This document shows positions 21,801 to 34,832 of a stretch of 64,000 nucleotides of DNA, piece by piece (the first letter of the stretch is position 1; every line of letters starts with the position of its first letter). The DNA is from Aristolochia californica (lineage: Eukaryota > Streptophyta > Magnoliopsida > Piperales > Aristolochiaceae). Position numbers and translations under genes: made by a program. The DNA is taken from assembly GCA_029961685.1 (NCBI GenBank), contig JARWKL010000005.1:11622164-11686163 (forward strand), given 5' to 3'. The notes beneath the pieces were generated by a model. The model saw only the letters and a program-made list of their open reading frames with translations. It had not been told where the DNA came from and did not search any database.

Positions 21801-24800
21801 AGGCCTTTTTAAAGCATTTTTTCAGAAAATATTGGAATAGTATTTCCAGTAAAAATACCTCTTAGGGGACCTTTAGTGCCGCATGTTTCCTGGAATCACT
21901 TTTCTAGCAGAAATTTCTTACCCGAATTGTTTTGTGGTAAGGTATTTTTTTTCTAAAACAAATAACTTTCTACAACTAGAATGCCATGCTAGTGAATTTT
22001 TTAAGGAAATTTTGGAAAAGTATTTCTAGTAAAAATACATCTCCAAGGACCATTAGTGGCTCTTGTTTCCTAGAAATACTTTTGTAGCTGAAAATTTTTA
22101 CCAAGAAAATTTGGTGTTAATGCAGTTTTTGTTGAAACAAATTACAATGTACATCTATTAGGCCTTGTTAGCGAATTTATTTAGGAAACATTGGAAACAT
22201 ATTTCTCGTAAATATACATCTTTAGGGATCTTTAGTGCCTCACGTTTCCTGGAAATACTTTTCTAGCTAAAAATTATTTCTAGGGAAATTTTGTGCAATT
22301 TGTCGAAACAAATTACATTATTAAACAATAAGTCCTCCTTAGTGCATTTTTAGAAGAAATGATGGAAAATTATTTCTAGTAAAAATGCATCTAAAGGAAC
22401 CATTAGTGCCTTACTACATTTTCTAGCAAAAAATTCTTACCAAGAAAATATTGTGTTTAGATTTTTTTTCTAAAACAAATTACGTTCTACAACTTTTAAC
22501 TTGTTTGTGCTTTTTTTTTTTTTCAGGAAACGTTGGAAAAGTATTTCTAGTAAAAATACGACTCTAGAGACCATTAGTGCCACATGTTTCTTAGAAGTAC
22601 TTTTCTTACTCAAACATCTTTCCATGACAATTTTGTGGTAAGGAAATTTTTGTTGCAACAAATTACTTTTGACAACTATTAAGGCCTTGTTAGTGCTTTT
22701 TTTTTAGGAACCAGTGAAAAAATATTTCTAGTAAAAAAACATCTCTGATGATCATTATTCTTTTTCCTGGAAACACTTTTCTAGTTGAAATTTCCCTCCA
22801 GCAAAATTTGTTTGGTAATGCAATTTTTTAAGAGACAAATTACTTTCTACAACTATTGGAAAAGTATTTCCATTAAAATTTGCCTCCAAAAACAATTAGT
22901 GCCACATGTTTCCTAGAAAAAATTTCCTTTCATAAAATTCTTACAAGGAAAATTTTGTGGTATGACAATTTTACCTAAAACAAATTACTTTCTACAAGTA
23001 GATGGCCTTCTTAGTACATATTTTTTGTAAACATTGAAAAAGTATTTCTAATAATAATATGTCTCTAGGGACCATCAGTGCCTCATGTTTCCTGGAAACA
23101 CTTTTCTAGCAGAAAATTCTTAGCAAAATTTTTTTTATGAACACAACTATTGATGATACAAATTACTTTCTAAAACTTTAAGGCCTTGTTATTTCCTTTT
23201 TTCAAAAAAAGTTGGAAATGTATTTCTAGTAAAAATACGTCTTCAGGGACCATTAGTGTCTCATGTTTCCTGGAACCACTTTTCTAAGAGAAAATTCATA
23301 CCATAGAAATTGTGCTAAGCCAAATTTTCCTGTACCAAATTACTTTCTCCAACAATAAGGCCTCATTAGTGCATTTTTTTTAGGAAATGGTGGGAAAATA
23401 TTTGTTCTAAAAATATGTCTTTGTTGACCATTAGTACACCATGTTTCCTTAAAACACTTTTCTAGCTAAAAATTCTTACCAAGAAAATTTTGTGCAAACA
23501 CAATTTGTATTGAATTAAATTACTTTCTACAACTATAAGCCCATGTTAGTGAATTTTTTAGGAAACATTGGAAAAGTATCTCTAGTAAAAATACGTCTCT
23601 AGGGACCATTGGTGCCTCATGTTTCCTAGAAACACTTTTTTATCTGAAAAATTCTTTCCAGGAAAATTTTGTGTTAAGGCAATTTTATGTGAAACAATTT
23701 ACTTTATCAACAATAAGGCCTTGTAAGTGCATTTTTTTATTACACATTGGAAAAATATTTCTAATCAAAATAAGTCTCTAGGGACCATTAGTAACTCACA
23801 TTTCTTCAAGAAATTTTCACGCTGAAAATTCTTTCCAGGAAAATTTTGGGGTAAGGTAATTTTTTTTAAAGTAAAGACCTTGTTAGTGATTTTTTAAATT
23901 AATTACTACAACTATAAGACCTTGTTAGTGATTTTTTTCAGGAAATGTTGGAAAAATATTGCTAGTAAAAATACGTCTCTTGGGTCCATTAGGGCCTCAA
24001 GTTTTGAGAAACACTTTTAAACCTGAAAATTCTTACCAGGAAAATTTTATGGTAAGACAATTTTTTCAGAAACAAATTATTGTCAACAACTATTAGGCTT
24101 CAATTATTTTTTTTCAAGAAATGTACAAAAAGGATTTCTTGTAAAAATACATCTCCGAGGATGATTAGTGCCTCTTGTTTCAACGAAACACTTTTCTAGC
24201 TAAAATTTCTTACTAAAACAATTTTGTGGTAAGGCATTTTTTTATGAAACAAATTATTCTCTCAACCTATAAGACCTTGTTAGTGACTTTTTTTAGGAAA
24301 TGTTGGAAATGTATTTCATGTAAAAATTCATCTCCAGGGACCAACAGTGCCTCATTTTTCCAAGATATACTTTTCGAGTTGAAAGTTTTTATTAGGTAAT
24401 TTTTATTGTAAGACAATTTTTTCTGAAGAAATTACTTTACAAAACTTGTTAGTCATTTTTTTCAAGAAATGTTGAAAAATTATTTCTAGTAAAAATATAT
24501 CTCATGGGACCATTAGTGTCTTATAACCTTTTATAGCTAAATATTATTACCATGAAAAGTTTTTGCGAAGATAATTTTTCTCAAACAAATTACTTACTAC
24601 AACTTTAACGCCTGCTTTATGTTTTTTTAGGAAACTTTGGAAAAGTGTTTCTAGTAAAAATATGACTCCAAGGACCATTAGTGTCAAAGGTTTCCAAGAA
24701 GTATTTTTCTTACTAAAAGTTCTTTCTTGGACAATTTTGTGGTCAGACAATTGTGACTGAAAAAAATTACTTTCTACAACTATAAGGCCTTGTTAGAGCA

Positions 24801-26787
24801 TTTTTTTCAGGAAACGGTGGGAAAAATATTTCTAGTAAAAATACGACTTTGTGGACCATTAGTACCTCATTTTTCCTGAAAACACTTTTCTAGCTGAAAA
24901 TTTTCTCCAGAGAAATTTGTTTGGTAATGCATTTTTTTCTAAAACAAATTACTTTCTATAACTATAAGGCCTTGTTAGTGCCTTTTTTAGAAAATATTGG
25001 AAAAGTATTCCTAGTAAAAAATTGCCTCCAAGTACCATTAGTGCCTCGTGTCTTCTAGAAAAAAAATCTTTGTAAAAATTCTTAGGTGGAAAGTTTTGAG
25101 GTAAGGCAACTTTAGCTGAAACAAATTAGTTTCTACAACTTAAAGGCCATGTTAGTACTTTCTTTTCCTGAAACATTGGAAAAAATATATCTATTACAAA
25201 TATGTCTCCAGGGACCACTATTGCCTCATGTTTCCTTGAAACACTTTTCTATCTAAAAATTACTATGAAATTTTTTTATAACGTAATTTTTTATAAAGAA
25301 AATTACTTTGTACAACTATAAGGCCTTAGTAATGCCTTTTTTAGGCAAATTTGAAATTTTATTTTATTTAAAAATACGTCTCTAGGGACCATTAATGCCT
25401 CATATTTTTTGGAAACACTTTTCTAAGTGAAAATTCTTACTAGGAAATTTTTGTATTATAGAAATTTTTCCTGAAACCAATTAATTTTGACAACTCTCAG
25501 GCCATGTTTGTGTTTTTCTTCAAGAAATATTGGAAAATAATTTCGAGTAAAAATATGTCTCCAGAAACCATTAGTGCCTCATGTTTCCTACAAGTACTTT
25601 TCTAACTTAAAATTCTTTCCAGGAAAATTTTGTGGTTATACAATTTTTACTGAACCAAATTACTTTGTACAACTATAAGGCCTTGTTAGTGCAATATTTC
25701 AAGAAATGGTGGAAAATATTTCTTGTAAAAATACATCTTCGTGGACCAACAGTACTTCATGTTTTCCGGAAACACTTTTCTAGCTGAAAATTCTTACCAA
25801 GAAAATTTTGTGCTAACACAATTTGTTTTTATACATATTACTTTCTACAACTATAAGACGTTGTCAGTGCTTTTTTTTCTAGAAATATTGGAAAAGTATC
25901 TCTACTAAAAATACATCTCCAGGGACCATTAGTGCCTCATGTTTACTGGAAACACTTTTCAAGTTGAAATTTCTTACAAGGAAAATTGTGGTAGGTTAAT
26001 TATTGGTTAAACATATTACTTTCTACCACTATAAGGCCTTGTAAATGCATTTTTTGGAAACATTGGAAAAGTATTTCTAGTTAAAATAAGTCTCCAGGGA
26101 CCATTAGTGCCTCATGTTTACTGGAAACACTTTTCAAGTTGAAATTTCTTACAAGGAAAATTGTGGTAGGTTAATTATTGGTTAAACATATTACTTTCTA
26201 CAACTATAAGGCCTTGTAAATGCATTTTTTGGAAACATTGGAAAAGTATTTCTAGTTAAAATAAGTCTCCAGTGACCATTAGTGCCTCACTTTTCCTAGA
26301 AGCATTTTTCATGCTGAAAATTCTTTCTTGGAAAATTTTGATGGAAGATAATTTTTGAAAAAACAAATTAGGTATATAAGTATAAGGCCTTGTTAGTGCA
26401 TATTTTTTTTGTGGAAACATTGGAAAAATATTTCTTCTAAAAATATGTCTCTGAGGACCTTTAGTGCCTCATGTTTCCTTGAAACACCTTTCTAGCTGAA
26501 AATTCTTACCAGGAAAATTTTGTGCGAAGACAATTTTTGCTAAAACAAATTATTGTCTACAACTATTAGGCACCTTGTTAGATCTTTTTTTTTAAGAAAT
26601 GTTGGAAAATATTTCTCATAAAAATGCATCTCTAAGGATGATTAGTGCCTCTTGTTTCCAGGAAACACATTTCTAACTAAAAATGCAAACTATGAAAAAA
26701 ATTTGGTAAGGCAATTTTAGATGAAACAAATTACTTTGTCCATGTATAAGGCCTTGTTAGTGCATTTGAAATTTCAGGAAACGTTGG
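18816..26787 (+). repeat. Satellite array B, about 44 monomers of ~180 bp
   Basis: Same monomer and orientation as array A. Individual monomers carry private variants, such as gtggaccaacagtac at 25741, ggccttagtaatgcc at 25322 and ggcaccttgttagatc near 26570. These variants recur in mirrored order in arrays C and D. Long poly-T runs occur at a fixed phase before aggaaac. No gene is supported inside. Confidence 0.96.
25919..26268 (+). repeat. Recent 175-bp monomer duplication inside array B
   Basis: Two neighbouring monomers with the shared private variants catgtttactggaaacac, gtggtaggttaattattgg and aaacatattactttcta differ at essentially one site (taccact versus tacaact). The mirror copy in array C has only one such monomer (about 31,200-31,290). 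Confidence 0.9.
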
Positions 26788-27001
26788 AAATTTCAATGCT
26801 CTACCTCTTAGCCAATGCCTTTATTTATAGTCTTTACAATGCCCATAGGGCTACAACTTGATGAAATAAAAAAAATAAAAAGAACACATATTTACACCGC
26901 TATGCCATCTTTAAGTGAAGTATCGAATTTCACACATATGCAACTCCTTTGACGTGTGAGTTTCTTGCCTTGAGCTTGTGGGCTTGAGCCCATCTTCCAA
27001 C
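26788..27001 (-). mobile_element. Truncated 3' LTR of copia element
   Basis: On the minus strand it begins TGTTGGAAGATGGGCTC, directly after a polypurine tract (complement of ctccccctcaagctgg, 27002). It contains a TATA-like run (tatttatag at 26822) and stops at the satellite boundary near 26788, so the R/U5 end is lost. Confidence 0.8.
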
Positions 27002-30000
27002 ACTCCCCCTCAAGCTGGAGGAGAAAAGACATCATAAATACCCAGGTTGCCACATATAAACGATAGGATTTTAGATGTAATGGGTTTAGTGAGAATATCA
27101 ACTACTTGCTCTTGAGATGGCACATGTTTGAGAGAGATTATTCCAGCTTTAAACTTCTCCCGTATAAAATGACAACCGACCTCAATATGTTTAGTTCTTT
27201 CATGAAAAATTGGATTTGAAGTAATTTGAATGGCTGCATGATTATCACAATGCAAACCCATGGACCCTTTTTAATAAAAACCTGATTCGGAAAGAAGGGT
27301 CCTAACCCATAAGAGTTCACTAACGGTATGGGCCATAGCTTTGTATTATGCTTCGGTGCTAGATCTTGCAACCACATTTTGCTTCTTACTTTTTCATGTA
27401 ACCAAGTTTCTTCCAACCAGAGTACAATATCCTGATGTAGATTTTCTATCATCAGGTGATCCAGCCCAATCTGCATCTGAGAAGCCTTCTATGTTGAAGT
27501 GCCCATGTTTTTTATACATCAATCCTCTTCCTAGAGCTCCTTTTAGGTATCGTAATATTGTCTCTAAAGCCTGCCAGTGGGTAATTTGTGTTTTTGAATG
27601 AATTGATTCACCATACTTACAACATATGATATGTCTGGCCTAGTTACCGTGAGATAAATCAGTTTTCCCACAAGTCTTTGATATTTTCCAATATCAATTT
27701 CTTCTTCATTTGTGGCACATAATTTTACATTTGTATTCATAGGTGTGTATACTGGTCAACAACCCTTCATTCATGCTTTCCAAGGAGATTCAAGACACAT
27801 TTTCTCTGAGACAATATTATCCCATGTTTGGATTGAAGAACTTCTATACCCAAAAAATATTTAAGCATACCAAGATCTTTAGTCTTGAATTCCTGAAATA
27901 TCATTTTCTTCACCTCTTGTATGCTTAGAGCATCATCACCGGTTAAGATAATATCATCAATATATACGGTCAATAATATTTTCCCTTTGAGAGTATCTTT
28001 ATAATATACGAAATGATCAACCGAGCACCAATGAAAACCAAACCGTTGAAGTGTTTGACCAAATTTATCAAACCAAGCCCGAGGGGACTACTTAAGCCCA
28101 TATAAAGATTTTTTTAACCGGCATACTGACTTCCCCTCAACCACATAGCCAGGTGGCTGAACCATATAAATTTGCTCACTTATATCACCATTTAAAAAGG
28201 CATTTTTAACATCCAATTGATAGACGGGCCATGATGAGTTAGCAACAATAGATAAGATGATGTGTACTGAATTCAATTTTTAAACAGAAGAGAAGGTCTC
28301 CTCATAATCTATCCCCTAGCACTAAGTATAGCCCTTGGCAACGATTTGAGCTTTAAGACGAGCAATCGATCCATCCAGATTATGTTTTACCAAAAAAACC
28401 CATCTACAACCAACCGGTCTTTTACCTTTTGGGAGTGATGTTAAGGACCAAGTTTGATTTTCGTATAAGGCTTGTATTTCTTCATCCATAGCGCCCTTCC
28501 ATCCTGGATGCCTGAGAGCCTCCTGATACGACTGTGGAATGGAAGTAGAAGAAAGAGATGCAAGGAACTGAAAACACTCGGAAGACGAGATGGTAAGACA
28601 TAAAATTTGAGATAAGATGCGAAGTAGTACAAGAACGACGTTCCTTTCTTCAAGCAATAGGCCGATTATCAAATTCAGGACCATAAATAGGAGGAGAAGG
28701 ACTTACCTTTAGTGGATCCAACAACTCCACAGTGGAAGGTACTATCGATGCATCAAGGGTTGGGTTAACATCAAGATTGAAAGGCACAAGTGGACAAGGA
28801 GTGGTAGACGGAAAAGTTCATACTAGAGGAGTATCATGAGAGGAGTAGAAGGAGGTGTCCTCAAAGAAAGTCACATTCCTAGAGATAAGCATCCTCCGAA
28901 GGGTAAGATTGTAACAGACATAACCTTTCTGGGAGCGAGAGTACCCCAAAAAAATGCACCTCACAGACCAAGGATCAAGTTTATTTTTATGTGGGGATGT
29001 AACATGAACAAAACAACTATCCAAACACTTTCAAAGGAAGAGAAAAAGGATCTTCACCATTAAATAACACAGAGTAAGGAGTTTTATGATGAAGAACTGA
29101 AGAAGGTAACCTATTAATAAGAAAACATGCCGTAAGTATAGCATGAGGCCAATAGAAATAGGGTACCTTCATGAAGTAAAGGAGGCCCCAACCAACTTCA
29201 AGAAGATGATGATTCTTCCTTTCAGCAACACTATTTTGTTGAGGGGTATATGCACATGATGTTTAATGAATAAGCCCATTACTCTCACAAAATGATTTGA
29301 ATTCATTAGACATGTATTCCTTAGCATTATCAGATCTAAGGATTTGAATTTTCTTCCCAAATTGCGTCAAGACCATAGCATGAAAATTTTTAAACAAATG
29401 AAGAATTTCTGAACTCTACGGTCCCCAACATCAGAATATATTAGCTCAAAAGGAGAAGTACTTGTAGTTGTAAGATGAGGAGAATATGTACTCCTAATAT
29501 GTTTACTTAATTAACAAACCTCACAACTGAAAATAGAAAGTTCTTTTAAGGACGGAAGCAAAGACTGAAGTGAAGGGGTAGACGGATGACCAAGCCGATT
29601 GTGCCAAAGTTGGGCATCGGATGTAGTGACTGATAATGCAGCTAATGGTGGAAGAGTGAAGTAGTACAAGCCCCCATTTTCATGCCCACCACCAATCACC
29701 TGCTTCGTAGTGAGATCTTGAAATACACAAGAAGACAGTGAGAAGGTGATAGAGAAATTTAATTATTTGGTTAATTGACTAACCGAGAGAAAATTTAAAG
29801 GAAATTGAGGGACAAACAAAACATCATGAAGGGGAATAGGTGAGGTAAGAGAGGAGGAACCTTTGCTAAGGACCTTGGTTTGGGTACCATTAGCATTAGT
29901 AACGAATTTCTAAGGACGACAAGGAGATAAGGACTGCAACAAGTGTTTATTACCTGATAGATGTTCGGAGGCCCCGGAGTCGATGATCCAAGAGAAGAGG

Positions 30001-30848
30001 AAGAAGAGGAAGAAAGCATACCTGAGGCAATAGTAGTAGCAGAAGTAGATGATGGGGGAATAGAGGATTTCATGAAGGACTTCATTTTCTGAAATGCAAT
30101 ATAGTCTTCAGCAGTAAGACTCACATTTCCTGAGGATGATTCAGCCTTATCTTCATGTTTCTCAACGCTAATAGAGACTGGGTTAGTCATGGCCCAATCA
30201 GGTTTGCCATGAAGTTTACAGCATGTTGCCACAAAGTGGTTCTGACCACCACAGTAAGTGCAAAGTCGAGGCTTAGTAAGGGAATTATTCGGACCAGCTC
30301 AACCACCTCTATTTTCAGCCCCTCTCATAGTTCTACCCCTCTCATATTTCTGCCCCATCCTCGGTATGATGAAGATGTACCCCGATTGCCGAAGAACATC
30401 GCTAATGGCGGCATCAATAGGAGAAGGAGGGGATGGATCAGGTATCCGAAGTACTGTAGCACTAATGTCATCAAAGGATGGAAAAGCGGAAGAACTTAAA
30501 AGCTGATTTTTTGCAACCTCAAAGTAAGGTTTAATATTCGATAAGCAAATGGCAACTGCCAAGGCTTCTTGTTCTCGTTCTTGAATGACAATATCAGTGG
30601 AGTATGGCTGAGCTATTTTTCATTCTTGGAGAAGGCCCCGAAATTGGGCCAAAAATTCATGAATATTATCTCCATGTTTAGTATGCTGCATATTTTGTGA
30701 GACATCATATACTTTTTCTAATGAAGTAGTACTTGAGTAAAGCTTAGCACAAATGTCCCATATGTCCTTGGCGGTTTCCAAGTGGACCACATTGTTGGCC
30801 ACATGCTCTTCCATGCTATTGATGAGTCAACTTATCACCATGTTATCA
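27002..30848 (-). pseudogene. Ty1/copia polyprotein, nearly complete but broken
   Basis: In minus order: Gag (30,848 to about 30,000) with zinc knuckle CTYCGGQNHFVATC; protease near 29,990 with WIIDSGASEHL; pre-integrase LWHNRLGHPSTPSL near 29,600; integrase with a deletion after YSDV, but with LRSDNAKEY and the ERKNHHLLE region still readable near 29,340-29,180. RT spans 28,680-27,770 (VKNAFLNGDISEQIYM, VYIDDIILTG). RNase H spans 27,700-27,010 ([19 protein letters not shown]). Many frameshifts and stops are present. The Gag start, primer-binding site and 5' LTR are missing, because the element is cut at 30,848 by inverted satellite. It sits exactly where satellite orientation flips. Confidence 0.92.
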
Positions 30849-33037
30849 TTTTTCCAATATTTCTTGAAAAAAAAAAGATCTAACAAGGTGCCTAATAGTT
30901 ATAGACAGTAATTTGTTTTAGCAAAAATTGTCTTCCCAAAAAATTTTCCTTGTAATAATTTTCAGTTAGAAACATGTTTCAAAGAAACATGAGGCACTAA
31001 AGGTCCTAACAAGGCCTTAGAAAGTAATTTGTTTAAGCAAGAATAACCTTACATCAAAATTTTCCAGAAAAGAATTTTCAGCATGAAAAATGCCTTTAGG
31101 AAATGTAAGGCACTAATGGTCCCAGGATACATATTTTGACTAGAAATATTTTTCCAATATTTCCTAAAAATTGCTTTTTCAAGGCCTTATAGTTGTAAAA
31201 AGTAATATGTTTAACCAACAATTAACTTACCACAATTTTCCTCGTAAGAAATTTCAACTTGAAAAGTGTTTCCAGTAAACATGAGGCACTAATGGTCCCT
31301 GGCGACGTATTTTTAGTAGAGATACTTTTCCAATATTTCTAGAAAAAAAAACATTAACAACACCTTATAGTTTTAGAAAGTAATTTCTATCAGAAAAAAT
31401 TGTGTTGCCACAAAATTTTCTTGGTAAGAATTTTCAGCTAGAAAAATGTTTTCGGAAAACATGATGTACTGTTGGTCCACGAAGATGTATTTTTACAAGA
31501 AATATTTTCCACCATTTTCTGAAAAATTGCACTAACTAGGCCTTATAGTTGTACAAAGTAATTTGGTTCAATAAAAATTGTATAACCACAAAATTTTCGT
31601 GGAAAGAATTTTAAGTCAGAAAAGTACTTGTAGGAAACATGAGGCACTAATGGTTTCTGGAGACATATTTTTACTAGAAATTCTTTACCAATATTTATTG
31701 AAGAAAAACACAAACATGGCCTGAGAGTTGTTGAAAGTAATTTGTTTCAGGGAAAAAATTTGTAACACAAATTTCCTAGTAAGAATTTTCACATAGAAAA
31801 GTGTTTCCAAAAAACTTGTGGCATTAAAGGTCTCTAGAGACGTATTTTTAAATGAAATAAAATTTTAAATTTACCTAAAAAGGCATTACTAAGGCCTTAT
31901 ATTTGTACAAAGTAATTTGCTTTATAAAAAATTACATTACAAAAAAATTTCATAGTAATTTTCAGATTGAAAAGTGTTTCAAGGAAACATGAGGCAATAA
32001 TGGTCCATGAAGACATATTTTTAATAGATATATTTTTCCAAAGTTTCAGGAAAAGAAAGTACTAACATGGCCTTCTAGTTGTAGAAACTAATTTGTTTCA
32101 GCTAAAGTTTCCTTATCGCAAAACTTTCCACATAAGAATTTTTACAAAGAATTTTTTTCTAGGAAACACGAGGCACTAATGGTACTTGGAGGCAATTTTT
32201 TACTCGGAATACTTTTCCAATATTTCCTAAAAAAGGCAATAACAATGCCTTATATTTTTAAAAAGTAATTTGTTTAAGAAAAAAATTGCATTACCAAACA
32301 AATTTCTGTAGAGAAAATTTTCAGCTAGAAAAGTGTTTCTAGGAAAAATGAGGTACTAATGGTCCACAAAGACGTATTTTTACTAGAAATATTTTTCCCA
32401 CCGTTTCCTGAAAAAAATGCACTAACAAGGCCTTATAGTTGTAGAAAGTAATTTTTTCAGCAACAATTATCAGACCACAAAATTGTCCAGGAATGAATTT
32501 TTAGTAAGAAAACAACTTCTAGGAAACATTTGACACTAATGGTCCCTGGAGTCATATTTTTACTAGAAACATTTTTCCAAATTTTCCTAAAAAAACACAA
32601 ATAAGGAGTTAAAGTTATAGTAAGAAATTTGTTTTAGAAAAATTATCTTGGCACAAAATTTTCATTGTAAGAATTTTTAACTCTAAAATGTGGTAAGGCG
32701 CTAATGGTCCCATGAGATATATTTTTACTAGAAATAATTTTCCACCATTTCTTGAAAAAATTCACTAACTAGGACTTAAAGTTTTATAAAGTAATTTCGT
32801 CAGCAAAAATTGTCTTACAATAAAATTTATCTGATAAGAATTTTTAGCTAGAAAAGTATTTCTTGGTAAAATGAGGCACTATTGGACCCTGGAGATGAAT
32901 TTTTACTTGAAATACATTTCCAACATTTCCTAAAAAAATGCGCTAACAAGGCCTTATAGGTGGAGAGAGTAATTTGTTTCATAAAAAATTGCCTTACCAC
33001 AAAAACATTTTAGTAAGAATTTTTAGCTAGAAAAGTG
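30849..33037 (-). repeat. Satellite array C, inverted, about 12 monomers
   Basis: Same ~180-bp monomer as arrays A and B but in reverse orientation. Private variants match array B in reverse order: 31474-31480 with 25741-25747, 31882-31896 with 25322-25336, 32361-32367 with 24851-24857. The array runs directly into viral sequence at 33038. Confidence 0.95.
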
Positions 33038-33106
33038 GAAAGTAGGAAGATTGACAGAAGGCAATAAAACGGGACACAGGCAGAGAATAACTTTAATTCA
33101 CTACTA

Positions 33107-33112
33107 TTTATT
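33107..33112 (-). terminator. Viral poly(A) signal
   Basis: AATAAA on the minus strand, about 120 nt downstream of the viral TATA box. This matches the short terminally redundant RNA layout of Caulimoviridae. The integrated sequence stops about 70 nt further on. Confidence 0.6.
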
Positions 33113-33230
33113 CACAATATCATAAAAGTACTTACAGAAATCTCCAAAACTAGAAACCACACGGGTAGGCAACCTTGATGCCAAAGGGGAAGGTGTTTCA
33201 AGTGATGCCTTACTACAACATATTAACTCC

Positions 33231-33237
33231 TTATATA
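33231..33237 (-). promoter_or_regulatory. Viral promoter TATA box
   Basis: The minus strand reads CTATATAAGGAG, the TATA form typical of pararetroviral full-length promoters, placed between the end of the second ORF (33,647) and the poly(A) signal. Expected transcription would begin about 30 nt downstream and read into satellite array C. Confidence 0.65.
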
Positions 33238-33646
33238 GGAGGATAAACTAATGTGGATTTGAAAACATTTGAAATTCACCACTACTAACAAGTATCCTTT
33301 ATTATTGAGGCGGCTGGGAGTCAGCATCTCTATAATTGAGATTCTTGCATGATTCATCGTTATCTCCTTGAGTGAGATGAGGACAAGACAGGTGATGTGC
33401 TTTGTCCCATTGCAACTTTTGTTGTCGAAGAGCTTTCACTCTTATCCTGTGCAGGCGGCTACTGGCGGCATCCCATGAGTGTGACTTTATGGCAAATGGC
33501 CGACCAAAGATACTGTAGGTGCCTGGTGTCATGTGACAAATAGGCCAACTGTGGGCCGGAGGATAAGATTTCCTCTGCTGCTTTTGGACGGACTTGGCCG
33601 ACGAATTTGGAACAGATGTATCTATCATAGTCATGTCCTGCAAAAT

Positions 33647-34832
33647 TTATTTCTTTTTAGATGTTGCTTTGAATGCTTGCAACATAAGATTAATATATTC
33701 TTCCGGATCCTCCTCTGGTGGCTGGCTATCCGGTAGAAAGTCACTAGCATTATCATCATGCTCATTACTGGTCAAATCTTCATCATAATCATCATCTTCG
33801 GTCGCTGACGGATCCGAAACGGACATATTGTCATTAACCGGGTGAGAAGAAGATGTGCCTTCAGTGCACTTAGGACCCATAGAATCCTTCATTGATTCTA
33901 ATAATATTTTCATAATGTCTTTGTCCGAGATATTCGGAATCAAACTCTTTAATTGAGTTTTGAAACTTGCAAATAAATTATCGGAGTCATAATGGACTTC
34001 CGGGATGCTATGCAATCCAAGATTATTCTCATTTTGTATGATAACAGACTTAATTTCTGCAACTTTGGTATCAATATTGGGGAAATTTTTCCACCAACGA
34101 ACATGAAAAGTTCGTAATAACACTGGTAGGTTTTAAACAAGCCTTAATGGGCTCAGGTAATATTGAAATGGGTGGCCCAAATTTGATCCACCATGCAAAT
34201 ACCCAACTGGGTAGAGGTAATGACCTCTGAAAGACATTCTTTTCCCATTGGAAAAACCATGAATGCCTATGGGATGGATTTTGGTAATAAAAGGTATTAT
34301 ACCAAGAATCCATATAATCCCAATAATTAAATTCCTTATCATTAGGAAGATTAGCTGCTTTAGCTAAATCAAATTTACCCCAAGTTGAGGGATGCATGAA
34401 TCTTTGTATTGTACATTTACTGTACGCTCTTGGGCTATCCCATTTAGCCACATTGGTCAGTGTATGATGCACTGATATGGAATTAAGATGAATCAAAATG
34501 GATTCAAAGGAATACCATCGTTTTCCTGCACGGATGGGACAGTAGGCTTCTCCAAGCCACTTCTGTAACATCTCCCAGGAATCCAATGTACCCTCAAGGT
34601 CCTCTTTATTGAGGAGTAGAATTGTCTCCGTATCCGGAAGAGTAATATACTCTGGTTCTACTTCAAGTGTCTCTTTATACGACACTGGGGCTTTGCCCTT
34701 CTTGTCGGAGGAATTTCCTCTTTCTGGATTCTTTCGGCCTCGGCCTCTTGATTGTTGATTGCCACGTCCTCTCATTGGGATTGGAGTGCCCCTTGCGGGG
34801 TTATACATGATTTTGACCCTGGAGAAATTCAC
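33647..34832 (-). pseudogene. Viral second ORF, function unknown, internally deleted
   Basis: Starts at 34,832 and overlaps the end of the RNase H frame by 32 nt. The N-terminus is rich in Arg and Gly (residues ~15-40, with RGRGRK), suggesting nucleic-acid binding. The middle is rich in Trp and aromatic residues, and the C-terminal part (frame 34,123-33,647) is acidic and ends in a lysine-rich tail. A 143-nt deletion at 34,131, seen by comparison with the partial copy at 40.5-41.1 kb, puts the two halves in different frames. In florendoviruses a second ORF sits at this place and has no known role. I do not assign a function. Confidence 0.75.
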
